A stretch of DNA of 64,000 nt from Azorhizobium caulinodans ORS 571 (GTDB lineage Bacteria > Pseudomonadota > Alphaproteobacteria > Rhizobiales > Xanthobacteraceae), in the NCBI RefSeq assembly GCF_000010525.1, contig NC_009937.1, forward strand, positions 3,787,501-3,851,500, given 5' to 3'. The notes beneath the pieces are model-generated. The model was not told the origin of the DNA, made no database searches, and was given only the letters and a program-made list of their open reading frames with translations. Below, piece after piece: positions 30,504 to 42,253 of this stretch (position 1 is the stretch's first letter; every line of letters begins with the position of its first letter). A program made the position numbers and the translations under genes.

Positions 30504-30815
30504 CGGGAGAGCGGTCCGCCATTAGACGCCCCTCCGCTTGCCTGAAGCTGCGGAGGTAAACGGGAGCTTAACCTGAATGCCGGCTCTGCCTGCGGTCCCG
30601 TCCAAGAGGGGGCGGCTTATGCACCGCCTTCGCTGCTGCGGACACAGATTTCAGATTGCGGACACGTCTCCCCTCGACCTGAGGAAGCAAATTCAGGGCC
30701 ATGGCCCGTGCTTTCCCAGTCAACGCGTGCGGCCCGCCGCATCGGCGGCGGGCGCTTGTCCCAAGGGCACGCTGACCACGGAGCGGGCATTTGCCGCCCC
30801 CGCGTGCCCGCAGGT
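30504..30815. other. 312-bp spacer with a short direct repeat
   Basis: Gap between the DUF2126 gene and the ATP-grasp gene, unusually wide for this otherwise tight cassette. It contains TGCGGACAC twice (30637-30645 and 30657-30665), exactly 20 bp apart, roughly two helical turns. This could be a regulator site in front of the ATP-grasp gene or a scar of a mobile element. No coding frame with support was found. Confidence 0.45.
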
Positions 30816-33800
30816 TCAGAGCGAGGCCGGCCGGCGCAGGTCGAGCGTCGTCGGGAACTCGTTCGGGGCCGTCTCAAGCGGCACATGGGCCATGGTGCCC
30901 GGCGTATGGCCGTGGTTCTCGAAGCGGGCGAGGCGCCGCGCCTCGGCCTCGTAGGAATTGACCGGGAAGGTCTCGTAATTGCGGCCCGCCGGATGCGCCA
31001 CGTGATAGACGCAGCCGCCGCGTGAGCGGCCGTTCCAGGTGTCCACGAGATCGAACTGGAGCGGCGTATGAACCGGGATGGTGGGATGCAGGCCTTCCGG
31101 CGGCTGCCAGGCCTTGTAGCGCACGCCACCCACGAAGGTGCCGTTACGGCCCGTGGGGGTGAGCGGCACGGGGCGGCCGTTGCAGGTGAGCACGAAGCGG
31201 CCGGGCACGAAGCCGTCCACCTTCACCTGCACGCGCTCGACGGAGGAATCCACATAGCGGACCGTGCCGCCGATGGCCCCTTCCTCGCCGAGCACATGCC
31301 AGGGCTCCAGCGCCTGGCGCACCTCGATGTCCACGCCCGCCCGCTGCACCTTGCCGAAGGCCGGGAAGCGGAACTCGAACTGAGCGCGGAACCACTCGGG
31401 ATCGAAGTCGTAGCCGGCACCCTTCAGGTCATCCAGCACGTCGAGGAAGTCGGACCAGCAATAATGCGGCAACATGAAGCGGTCATTGAGGCTGGTGCCC
31501 CAGCGCACGCAGCCGCCATCCAGCGGCTTGCGCCAGAAGGAGGCGATGAGCGCGCGCAGCAGGAGTTGCTGGGCAAGGCTCATGCGCCAGTCCGGCGGCA
31601 TCTCGAAGCAGCGGAACTCCACGAGACCGAGACGCCCCGTCGGGCCGTCCGGCGAATAGAGCTTGTCGATGGAGATTTCGGTGCGGTGGGTGTTGCCGGT
31701 GACATCCATGAGGATGTTACGCAGCAGCCGGTCCACCAGCCAGGGCGGCGGCGGCAGGTCCGTGCCCGGCATCGGGAATCTGGAGAGGGCGATCTCCAGC
31801 TCATAGAGGCTGTCGTGACGGGCCTCGTCGATGCGCGGGTGCTGCGAGGTCGGGCCGATGAACAGGCCGGAGAAGAGATAGGACAGCGAGGGGTGGCGCT
31901 GCCAGTAGAGGATCAGGCTCTTCAAGAGGTCCGGCCGGCGCAGGAAGGGGCTGTCCGCCGGCGTGCGGCCGCCCACCACCACATGGTTGCCGCCGCCGGT
32001 GCCGGAATGGCGGCCGTCGATCATGAACTTCTCGGTGCCGAGGCGAGCGAGGCGCGCTTCCTCATAGACACCGCGCGTCACGTCCACGCAGCCCTGCCAG
32101 GTTGCGGAGGGGTGGATGTTCACCTCGATGACACCCGGATCGGGCGCCACCTGAATGACGTTGAGGCGATAGTCGAAAGGCGGCGGATAGCCCTCCAGAT
32201 GCACCGGCATGTTCAGCTCGGCCGCAGTCGCCTCGATGGCGGTGACGAGGTCGAGATAGGCCTCCAGCGCTTCCACCGGCGGCATGAACACGCACAGGCG
32301 CCCGTCGCGCGGCTCCACCGCCAGCGCGGTGCGCACATAGAAGGGGCCGGCCGCCGGGGTGGAGGCGAGATAGCTCTCCACCACGCGGCGCGCCCGCGCC
32401 GCGGCGGGGATCGGCCCGTCCTTGCCATCGCGCCGATAGCCCTGGGCCATCTCGTCGGGATCGGGCAGCGGATCGCGCGCCTCCAGCGGATCGGCGGCTA
32501 CCGTGTGCGGATATAGGGTCGGGGGGATATAGGCGAGCGAGCTCAGCGGCAGGCGGAAGCCTATGGGGCTGTCGCCGGGCACGAGGAAGAGATGGCCGCG
32601 CCGGAATTTCCATTGCTCGCTGAGCCAGCCGCTGCCGGTCGGCCCCCACACCTGCTGGATCGGCAGGACATAGCCCACCGGCGTGCCGAGGCCCTGCGCG
32701 AAGGCGCGAGCCATGGTGTTGCGCGCGAAGGGATCCTCGATGCGCGGATCGCCGGGCTCGAGATTCTCGGGGAGGTTCGCTTCCTTCAGAATGTAGTGGG
32801 CGATGTCCTCATAGGCCGGCTGGGCATGATCGGCGGACAGGCCAAGCCGCTCGGCCAGCGCCTGCGAGAAGCGCCCGGCCTGTTCGGGTCCGACACCGTA
32901 ATTGGTGTTCTCGTCGGCGATCAGCGCATCATCGTGCCAGATGGGCTTGCCGTCCTTGCGCCAGAACAGACCGAAGGACCAGCGCGGCAGCGTCTCGCCA
33001 GGATACCACTTGCCCTGCGCATAGTGCAGCAGGCCGCCGGAGGCGAAGCGGTGACGCAGGCGGCGGATGAGATCATCGGCCCGAACCCGCTTCATCGGGC
33101 CCATGGCGGCGGTGTTCCATTCCGCCGACTGGTAGTCGTCGATGGAAACGAAGGTCGGCTCGCCGCCCATGGTGAGGCGCACGTCGTTCGCCTCGAGGTC
33201 GGCGTCCACCTTGGCGCCCAGCGCATTGAGGGCTGCCCAACTCTCGTCCGAGAAGGGCAGCGTGACGCGCGGCGCCTCGGCGACGCGGGTCACCTTCATG
33301 TCGAACTCGAAGGTCACCTCAGCCTTCTCGACGAGGCCGGTGATCGGCGCGGCGGAGCGATAGTGGGGGGTAGCGGCCAGCGGAATGTGGCCCTCCCCGC
33401 AGAGCAGGCCGGAGGTGGCATCAAGGCCGATCCAGCCGGCGCCGGGGAGATAGACCTCGGCCCAGGCGTGTAGGTCGGTGAAGTCCACATCCGTGCCCGA
33501 GGGGCCGTCCAGCGACTTCACGTCGGGCTTGAGCTGGATGAGATAGCCGGACACGAAGCGGGCGGCGAGGCCGAGCCGGCGGAGCACCTGCACCAGCAGC
33601 CAGCCCGAATCGCGGCAAGAGCCCTTGCCGCTCGCCAGCGTCTCGTCGGGCGTCTGCACACCGGGCTCGAGGCGGATGATGTAGCCCACATCCTTCTGGA
33701 TGCGCTGGTTGAGCTCCACGAGGAAGTCCACCGCGCGGCGCTTCTCCAGCGGGATGCTGGCGACGAAGGCATCGAGCAGCGGGCCGCCGTCCTCCAGTTC

Positions 33801-34154
33801 GAGATAGGGCGTCAGCTCCGACTTCACCTCGGGCGCATAGGTGAAGGGGATGTGTTCGGCATACTCCTCGATGAAGAAGTCGAACGGATTGACCACGGCG
33901 AGGTCGGCGAGGAGGTCCACCTCGATGCGGAATTCCGTCGCCTTCTCAGGGAAGACGAGGCGCGCCTGCCAGTTGCCGAAGGGATCCTGCTGCCAGTTGA
34001 GGAAGTGGGTCTTGGGTTCGATCTTCAGCGCATAGGCCGGAACGGTGGTCCGGGTGTGCGGTGCCGGCCGCAGGCGGATGATCTGGGGCCCCAGCGATAC
34101 CGGCCGATCATATTTGTAACTGGTAACGTGATGCAGGCTGGCAAGGATGGACAT
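30816..34154 (-). CDS. transglutaminase-DUF2126 (putative amidoligase) protein
   Basis: 1112-residue two-part protein and probable first gene of the leftward cassette. Residues about 1-300 are a transglutaminase-like module with the N-terminal beta domain ([20 protein letters not shown]) and the triad in [20 protein letters not shown] (Cys), [20 protein letters not shown] (His, Asp). Residues about 310-1100 are DUF2126, described in Pfam as a putative amidoligase of the glutamine-synthetase-like class; visible segments include [40 protein letters not shown] and [20 protein letters not shown]. With ATP-grasp and a second transglutaminase nearby it suggests formation or removal of isopeptide/amide bonds on an unknown molecule. 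No signal peptide is present. Confidence 0.9.
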   Translation of the reverse strand: MSILASLHHVTSYKYDRPVSLGPQIIRLRPAPHTRTTVPAYALKIEPKTHFLNWQQDPFGNWQARLVFPEKATEFRIEVDLLADLAVVNPFDFFIEEYAEHIPFTYAPEVKSELTPYLELEDGGPLLDAFVASIPLEKRRAVDFLVELNQRIQKDVGYIIRLEPGVQTPDETLASGKGSCRDSGWLLVQVLRRLGLAARFVSGYLIQLKPDVKSLDGPSGTDVDFTDLHAWAEVYLPGAGWIGLDATSGLLCGEGHIPLAATPHYRSAAPITGLVEKAEVTFEFDMKVTRVAEAPRVTLPFSDESWAALNALGAKVDADLEANDVRLTMGGEPTFVSIDDYQSAEWNTAAMGPMKRVRADDLIRRLRHRFASGGLLHYAQGKWYPGETLPRWSFGLFWRKDGKPIWHDDALIADENTNYGVGPEQAGRFSQALAERLGLSADHAQPAYEDIAHYILKEANLPENLEPGDPRIEDPFARNTMARAFAQGLGTPVGYVLPIQQVWGPTGSGWLSEQWKFRRGHLFLVPGDSPIGFRLPLSSLAYIPPTLYPHTVAADPLEARDPLPDPDEMAQGYRRDGKDGPIPAAARARRVVESYLASTPAAGPFYVRTALAVEPRDGRLCVFMPPVEALEAYLDLVTAIEATAAELNMPVHLEGYPPPFDYRLNVIQVAPDPGVIEVNIHPSATWQGCVDVTRGVYEEARLARLGTEKFMIDGRHSGTGGGNHVVVGGRTPADSPFLRRPDLLKSLILYWQRHPSLSYLFSGLFIGPTSQHPRIDEARHDSLYELEIALSRFPMPGTDLPPPPWLVDRLLRNILMDVTGNTHRTEISIDKLYSPDGPTGRLGLVEFRCFEMPPDWRMSLAQQLLLRALIASFWRKPLDGGCVRWGTSLNDRFMLPHYCWSDFLDVLDDLKGAGYDFDPEWFRAQFEFRFPAFGKVQRAGVDIEVRQALEPWHVLGEEGAIGGTVRYVDSSVERVQVKVDGFVPGRFVLTCNGRPVPLTPTGRNGTFVGGVRYKAWQPPEGLHPTIPVHTPLQFDLVDTWNGRSRGGCVYHVAHPAGRNYETFPVNSYEAEARRLARFENHGHTPGTMAHVPLETAPNEFPTTLDLRRPASL

Positions 34155-34295
34155 CAGGGATCACCAAGGTCGGCGGGCAACGGCGCCCTTAAGTTAGACA
34201 AGGGGTTGCAACCGTAAAGCGCGACTTTGCGGCGACGGGTGCCGCTTTGCGCGGCACCGACGGCCGCAGTCTATGAATCGGGGATGTAAACGAAA

Positions 34296-34320
34296 CGACA
34301 CCGGGCAGGGCCCGGTGTCG
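34296..34320 (-). terminator. terminator of the second RND operon
   Basis: Perfect 11-bp stem (34296-34306 with 34310-34320) and 3-nt loop, 8 bp past the stop of the leftward pump gene. On the minus strand it is followed by TTTCGTTT. Confidence 0.8.
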
Positions 34321-34328
34321 CGGCAGGA

Positions 34329-37300
34329 TCAGGCTGAAACGTGGGAGGCGCCCTCGGGGCCCTTGTCCCCGTCCGGCGGCGGGGCCCCGTGGCCGGCGCC
34401 GTGGGCCGGCGGCGCCTTCTTGAGGAACTTCTCCTCGAAGCGCTGGAGCACCGTGTAGAAGGACGGCACGAACAGCACCGCAAGGCAGGTGGACGCCAGC
34501 ATGCCCGAGACCACGGCGATGCCGATGGACTTGCGCGAGTTGGCGCCGGCGCCGGTGGCGAACACCAGCGGCAGCACGCCGAGGATGAAGGCGAACGAGG
34601 TCATGAGGATGGGGCGGAACCGCAGCCGCGCCGCCTCCACGGCCGCGTCCATGATGTCCATCCCCTCCGCCCGCTTCTCGCGGGCGTATTCGACGATGAG
34701 GATGGCGTTCTTGGAGGCAAGCGCGATCAGCAGCACGAGGCCGATCTGCGTGTAGAGGTTGTTCGCAACCCCGAGCCCCAACAGTGCGCCCACGGTGCCG
34801 AGCAGCGCCAGCGGCACCGCGAGGATGACCGAGAGCGGCTGGATCCAGCTCTCATACTGGCCCGCGAGCACCATGTAGACCAGCAGGATCGCGAGGCCGA
34901 AGACGAAGTACATCTGCGAGCCGACCTGCTTCTCCTGGTAGGACATGGCCGTCCATTCGAAGCCCATGCCCTGCGGCAGGGTGGCCTTGGCGATCTGCTC
35001 CATGATGTCCAGCGCCTGGCCCGAGGAGAAGCCGCGGGCGTTGGTGCCGACCACGGTGGCGGTCGGATAGACATTGTAGAGCGAGATCAGCGGCGCGCCG
35101 GGCAGCACCCGGATGTCGATGAGGGTGCCGATCGGAACCATGGTCCCGTTGCCCGCCTTCACCTTGAGGTTGCCGAGATCCTCGGGCCGCACGCGGAACT
35201 TGGCGTCCGCCTGGGCATAGACCTGGAAGACGTTGCCGAACTTGTTGATCTGCGTGACGTAGGTCGAGCCCACATAGCTCGAGATGGTGTTGAAGACCTG
35301 CTTCACCGTGATGCCGAGGGTCTCGGCCTTGATGCGGTTGACCTCGACCTCAAGCTGCGGCGAGCCCACGCGGAAGGACGAGCCGACATGGCTGAGGGCG
35401 GTCTGGCCGTTGGCCTTCTCGAGGATGGCCTGCGTGGCGTTGTAGAGCAGCTGGTAGTCGAAATTGCCGTTGCGGATCAGCGGCTGCATGGTGAAGCCGG
35501 CCGCGTTGCCGATGCCCTGGATGGCCGGCGGCACCAGCACGAGGACCGAGGCCTCCTGGATCTGGCTCATGTCCTTGTTGAAGCGCTCGTAGAGCGAGAG
35601 CAGGTCCTCTCCCTTCTGCTTCTCGCGGGCGCCCCACGGATCCAGCGTGACGTAGAGCACGCCCGCGTTGCTGAGGGACGAATTGTTGTCCAGCACCGAG
35701 ATGCCGGTGATGGCGATCACATTGGCGACGCCGGGGATCTTCTGGGCAATCTCGGAGGCGTTCGCGACCACCTTCGTCGTGCGCTCCGTGGAGGCGCCGT
35801 CCGGCAGTTGCACCGAGATGACGAAATAGCCCTGGTCCTCGATGGGGAGGAAGGCGGTCGGCACGCGGGTGATGCCGTAGCCGGCGATGCCGATGAGGAT
35901 GAGCGCGCCCACCACCATCAGGGCCGAGTGGTGCACCATGCGGCTGATGAGGCCCGCGTACCAGTGCTCGCACTTGTTATAGACGGCGTTGAAGCCGCGG
36001 TAGAAGGCGTTGCGCTTCTCCGGCGGGGTCGGCGGCCGCAGCCACAGGGCGCACTGGGTGGGCTTCAGCGTGGCGGCGTTGATGGCCGAGATGAGCGCGG
36101 TGGCGGCGATGACCAGCGCGAACTGCTTGAACATCTGCCCCGTGAGGCCGGGAATGAACGAGGCCGGTAGGAACACCGACATCAAGACCAGGGTGATGCC
36201 GATGACCGGGCCGAACAGTTCGTCCATGGCCTTTTCGGCCGCAGGCCGCCCCGGCATGCCCTCCTCGATGTGTCGCGCCACGCCCTCCACGATCACGATG
36301 GCGTCGTCCACCACGATGCCGATGGCGAGGATGAGCGCGAACAGGGTGGAGAGGTTGATGGTGAAGCCCATGGCCGCCATGGCGGCGAAGGCACCGATGA
36401 TGGTGACGGGCACCGTCGTGGCCGGGACCAGCGTCGCGCGCCAGTCCTGCAGGAAGACGATGATGACGACCAGCACGAGGATGCCGGCTTCGTAGAGGGT
36501 CTTGTAGACCTCGTCGATGGAGGCGGTGACGAAGAGCGTGGTGTCGAAGGGGATCTCGTAGGCGACACCCTGCGGGAAGCTCGTCTTCAGATCCTCCATC
36601 TTCGCCTTCACGCTCTTCGCCACGTCGAGGGCGTTGGCGCTGGGCAGCTGGAAGATGGCGATGCCGGTGGCCGGCTTGTTGTCGAGGGTGAAGGTCTTGC
36701 TGTAGCTCTGCGCGCCGAGCTCCACCCGGCCGACATCGCGCACGCGCACGATCTGTCCGCCGTTGTCGTTGTTCACCTTGACGATGATGTTCTCATAGTC
36801 CGGCACGTCGTTGAGCCGGCCCTTGATGTTCACCGTGTACTGGAAGCTGGTGCCGTTCGGCGCGGGCGGCATGCCCGTCTGGCCGGCGGTCACTTCCTGG
36901 CTCTGGCCCTGGATGGCGTTGATGACGTCCGAAGGCGTCAGGCCATAGGCCTGGAGGTGGTCCGGATCGAGCCACACGCGCATGGCGTATTCGCCGGCAC
37001 CGAACACCACCACGTTGCCGACGCCCGGCAGGCGGGCCAGCTCGTTCTGGATGTTGATGATGGCGTAGTTGGAGAGATAGAGGCCGTCATACTGGCCCGT
37101 GGGCGAGGTCAGCGCCACGAACTCGAGGATGGACGTGCCCTTCTGCAGCACGGTCACGCCCTGCTGCTGCACCGACTGGGGGAGCGAGGCGAGCGCGATG
37201 GACACACGGTTCTGCACCAGCACCTGCGCCATGTTCGGATCGGTGCCGATGGCGAAGGTCACGACCAGCGTGTAGGTGCCGTCGCTGGCCGACCAGGACT

Positions 37301-37538
37301 GCATGTAGAGCATGCCCTCGACGCCGTTCACCTGCTGCTCGATGGGCAGGGCGACCGTATCCACGAGGGTCTTGGCGCTGGCGCCGGGATAGTTCACCGA
37401 CACCGTCACCGTGGGCGGGACGATGTTGGGATACTGGGCCACCGGCAGGCGCAACACGCACACCGCGCCGATCAGGACGAAAAAGAGCGCCAGGACGTTC
37501 GCGAGAACCGGCCGCTCGATGAAAAAGCGCGAGATCAT
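34329..37538 (-). CDS. RND multidrug efflux pump, inner-membrane permease (AcrB/MexF-like HAE1)
   Basis: Proton-driven pump of 1069 residues, slightly longer than AcrB because of a hydrophilic Gly/Ala/Pro C-terminal tail. It starts MISRFFIERPVLANVLALFF. The TM4 proton-relay aspartates are in LILAIGIVVDDAIVIVEGVA. GYFVISVQLPDGASTERTTK and FTMQPLIRNGNFDYQLLYNA belong to the porter domain, and NAILIVEYAREKRAEGMD is the TM11 region. It is closer to AcrB/MexB/MexF than to the pump at 5.5-8.6 kb, so the two systems are not a recent duplication. It lies 30 bp after its adaptor. No outer-membrane gene accompanies it. Confidence 0.95.
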   Translation of the reverse strand: MISRFFIERPVLANVLALFFVLIGAVCVLRLPVAQYPNIVPPTVTVSVNYPGASAKTLVDTVALPIEQQVNGVEGMLYMQSWSASDGTYTLVVTFAIGTDPNMAQVLVQNRVSIALASLPQSVQQQGVTVLQKGTSILEFVALTSPTGQYDGLYLSNYAIINIQNELARLPGVGNVVVFGAGEYAMRVWLDPDHLQAYGLTPSDVINAIQGQSQEVTAGQTGMPPAPNGTSFQYTVNIKGRLNDVPDYENIIVKVNNDNGGQIVRVRDVGRVELGAQSYSKTFTLDNKPATGIAIFQLPSANALDVAKSVKAKMEDLKTSFPQGVAYEIPFDTTLFVTASIDEVYKTLYEAGILVLVVIIVFLQDWRATLVPATTVPVTIIGAFAAMAAMGFTINLSTLFALILAIGIVVDDAIVIVEGVARHIEEGMPGRPAAEKAMDELFGPVIGITLVLMSVFLPASFIPGLTGQMFKQFALVIAATALISAINAATLKPTQCALWLRPPTPPEKRNAFYRGFNAVYNKCEHWYAGLISRMVHHSALMVVGALILIGIAGYGITRVPTAFLPIEDQGYFVISVQLPDGASTERTTKVVANASEIAQKIPGVANVIAITGISVLDNNSSLSNAGVLYVTLDPWGAREKQKGEDLLSLYERFNKDMSQIQEASVLVLVPPAIQGIGNAAGFTMQPLIRNGNFDYQLLYNATQAILEKANGQTALSHVGSSFRVGSPQLEVEVNRIKAETLGITVKQVFNTISSYVGSTYVTQINKFGNVFQVYAQADAKFRVRPEDLGNLKVKAGNGTMVPIGTLIDIRVLPGAPLISLYNVYPTATVVGTNARGFSSGQALDIMEQIAKATLPQGMGFEWTAMSYQEKQVGSQMYFVFGLAILLVYMVLAGQYESWIQPLSVILAVPLALLGTVGALLGLGVANNLYTQIGLVLLIALASKNAILIVEYAREKRAEGMDIMDAAVEAARLRFRPILMTSFAFILGVLPLVFATGAGANSRKSIGIAVVSGMLASTCLAVLFVPSFYTVLQRFEEKFLKKAPPAHGAGHGAPPPDGDKGPEGASHVSA

Positions 37539-37568
37539 GGTCGCTGCCTGTGTTCGAGGGACCGGAGG

Positions 37569-38813
37569 TCAGTTCTTGGGCGCAGGCTTGGACGGATCGA
37601 TCGGCGGCTTGGGCTTGGCGCTCTCGTTCACCATCTGCCCCTTCTCGACCGTGACCTTCGAGCCGGGGACGGCGCGCTGGAGGCCGTTCACCACCACCTG
37701 GTCACCCTTGGCGAGGCCCGAGGTGATGGCGCGCAGGCCTTCCGCCTGCATCTGGCCGAGCTGCACGGTCTGCTGCTTCACGATGCCGTCGGACCCGACG
37801 GTCAGCACATAGCTGCCGCTCTGGTTGGTGCCGATGGCGGCGTCCGCCACCAGAACCATGTCGGTGGAGGCCCCGAGCGGCAGGCGGACGCGGGCGAAGA
37901 GACCCGGCAGCAGGGAGAGATCCTTGTTGTCGAAGATGCCGCGCACGGTGAGCGTGCCGGTATTGGCGTCCACCTGCGGGGCCACATAGTCGAGGTGGCC
38001 AACGTGGGGATAGCCCTGCTCGGTCTGGAGGCCGATCTCCACCGGAATATCGGCAAGCTGCCCCTCGATGCTGCGCAGGGTCTTGCCCTGCTGGGCCAGG
38101 GCGTCCTTGATGCGCAGGACCTGCGTCTCCGAGAGCGAGAACCAGACGTAGATGGGGTTGATCTCGACGATGGTGGCGAGCTTGGTGGGGCTGCCGTAGC
38201 CGACCAGCGCGCCGACATCCTGAAGGTGGGCGGTCACGACGCCGTCGAAGGGCGCGCGCACCTCCGTATAGCCGAGGTTGATCTTGGCGAGGTCGAGGCT
38301 GGCCTGCGCGTTCTGAACGTCCGCCACCGCCCCGTCGCGCTTGGCGCGCGCCTGATCGAGGGTGGCCTGCGAGGCGAAGTCCTGCTTGGCGAGCTGGTTC
38401 TGCCGGTTGAACTCGGCTTCCGCCTGAACCTGGGCGGCCTGCTTGGCGGCGAGCGTCGCCTGGGCCTGCGCCACGTCGGCCTTGTACTGATCCTGTTCGA
38501 TGACGAAGAGCAGGTCGCCCTTCTTCGCCATCGCGCCGTCCTTGTAGTTGATGCTGGTGAGGAAGCCCTGCACGCGGGCGTTCAGGTCCACCGTATTGAT
38601 GGAGGCCGTGTTGCCAGTCAGCTCCAGATAGCGCACCACCGACTGCTCGGGCGCCGGGGCGACCGTGACGGTGGGCGGCGGCGGGGCGACATAGGTATTC
38701 TGCTCATTGCAGCCGGCCAGCGCCAGCGCCGCCAGAGCCGGCGCCACGACCTTGACGGACCGCCCCTCGAACGCCGCACCGCGCACGCCAGCAACCCACG
38801 CCCAAACCGTCAT
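37569..38813 (-). CDS. RND efflux periplasmic adaptor lipoprotein (AcrA/MexA type)
   Basis: Adaptor for the following pump, 414 residues. The N-terminus MTVWAWVAGVRGAAFEGRSV leads into a hydrophobic stretch ending in the lipobox ALALAGC, so it is a lipoprotein. The lipoyl half-motif LNARVQGFLTSINYKDGAMA, a long helical hairpin (residues about 115-190, rich in Ala/Gln), the return motif VRAPFDGVVTAHLQDVGALV and the beta-barrel follow. The ATG at 38813, with GGGGGT upstream, was chosen because the longer frame to 39032 is Arg/Gly-rich and precedes a proper signal peptide. It is first in a two-gene operon; the outer-membrane partner must be elsewhere, possibly the NodT-type protein at 9.8 kb. 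Confidence 0.92.
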   Translation of the reverse strand: MTVWAWVAGVRGAAFEGRSVKVVAPALAALALAGCNEQNTYVAPPPPTVTVAPAPEQSVVRYLELTGNTASINTVDLNARVQGFLTSINYKDGAMAKKGDLLFVIEQDQYKADVAQAQATLAAKQAAQVQAEAEFNRQNQLAKQDFASQATLDQARAKRDGAVADVQNAQASLDLAKINLGYTEVRAPFDGVVTAHLQDVGALVGYGSPTKLATIVEINPIYVWFSLSETQVLRIKDALAQQGKTLRSIEGQLADIPVEIGLQTEQGYPHVGHLDYVAPQVDANTGTLTVRGIFDNKDLSLLPGLFARVRLPLGASTDMVLVADAAIGTNQSGSYVLTVGSDGIVKQQTVQLGQMQAEGLRAITSGLAKGDQVVVNGLQRAVPGSKVTVEKGQMVNESAKPKPPIDPSKPAPKN

Positions 38814-39232
38814 AATCGACCCCCGACCTTCACCCGGCGCGAGTGTAAGCAGCGCCCCCGGACCTGTCCATGAGACCGCCATACCAGAGTAACGCCCTGA
38901 CGACACCCCTCCCTGGCGAAAAGCTGCCCGGATCCGGCCCCTGCCCCGCTCACGCTCGCTGGCCACAGTCACAAAGTGCCGCCGCGCCGTATTTTCCGGC
39001 CGCTCGCATTGACAAGCCGCCGACCCGTTCATAAGTCTCCCCGCGGCGCGTCAGGCGGTTCGCAGCGGCGTTTTTCGGCCGGGGTGTGGCCTAATCGCCG
39101 CAGCCCGGCGCCGAAACGCAGCGGACTTGCTGGCGCCCCATTGTGCGTCGATGAGGGCGCCATCTCCCGGAGGGTCCGGCGGCCGTCTCCGCCCTTCCGC
39201 TGACGTGAAGACGGCACGGATAGAGACGCACA
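38814..39232. promoter_or_regulatory. divergent region with a candidate secA promoter
   Basis: 419-bp gap between the adaptor gene and secA. On the plus strand, TTGACA (39009-39014) with ATAAGT (39031-39036) at 16-bp spacing makes a good sigma70-like promoter about 200 bp before secA, leaving a long leader. No riboswitch or secM-like leader gene was recognised. Short frames here have no support. Confidence 0.5.
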
Positions 39233-42007
<2,775 letters not shown>

Positions 42008-42029
42008 GGCAGGGTGCACCGGAATGAGA

Positions 42030-42064
42030 AAGCCCCGGACGGGTGAACCGTCCGGGGCTTTTTT
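42030..42064 (+). terminator. secA: secA terminator
   Basis: Perfect 13-bp stem (42030-42042 with 42048-42060), a 5-nt loop, then a T-run. A textbook intrinsic terminator. Confidence 0.93.
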
Positions 42065-42143
42065 GTGGTGCGACGTATCCGGAAATGACCCACACAGGAC
42101 ATTCGGAGACGCATTTCGCGGTATCCAATTCTGGTTGCCTCGG

Positions 42144-42213
42144 CACTAAAGTGCGCGCCCTGCTCCGATTGTGCCTTTGCCTTGTCAAGCACAAGCGGGA
42201 GGCTAAAGTGCGC
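42144..42213. promoter_or_regulatory. repeats upstream of the DUF262 gene
   Basis: CTAAAGTGCGC occurs twice (42146-42156 and 42203-42213), 57 bp apart. The first copy sits in the 12-bp palindrome GCACTAAAGTGC (42144-42155). The interval also has CTTGT-CAAGC-ACAAG (42181-42195). These may be operators for the following gene or repeats left from its insertion. Confidence 0.45.
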
Positions 42214-42253
42214 CGCCCGCTGAAGCCGGGGGTTGAGCACAGGGGAGAATAGT

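Noticed and set aside
30637-30665. Insertion-sequence ends
   Set aside because: The TGCGGACAC copies are direct, not inverted, and there is no transposase between or beside them. Reported only as a repeat.
36270-38873. 867-codon plus-strand frame across the second RND operon
   Set aside because: It spans two real minus-strand genes and their gap, and its composition is His/Arg/Asp-rich like other shadows.
38976-39203. Possible small gene or secM-like leader before secA
   Set aside because: No signal peptide, arrest motif or ribosome site; the frame is Arg/Pro-rich.
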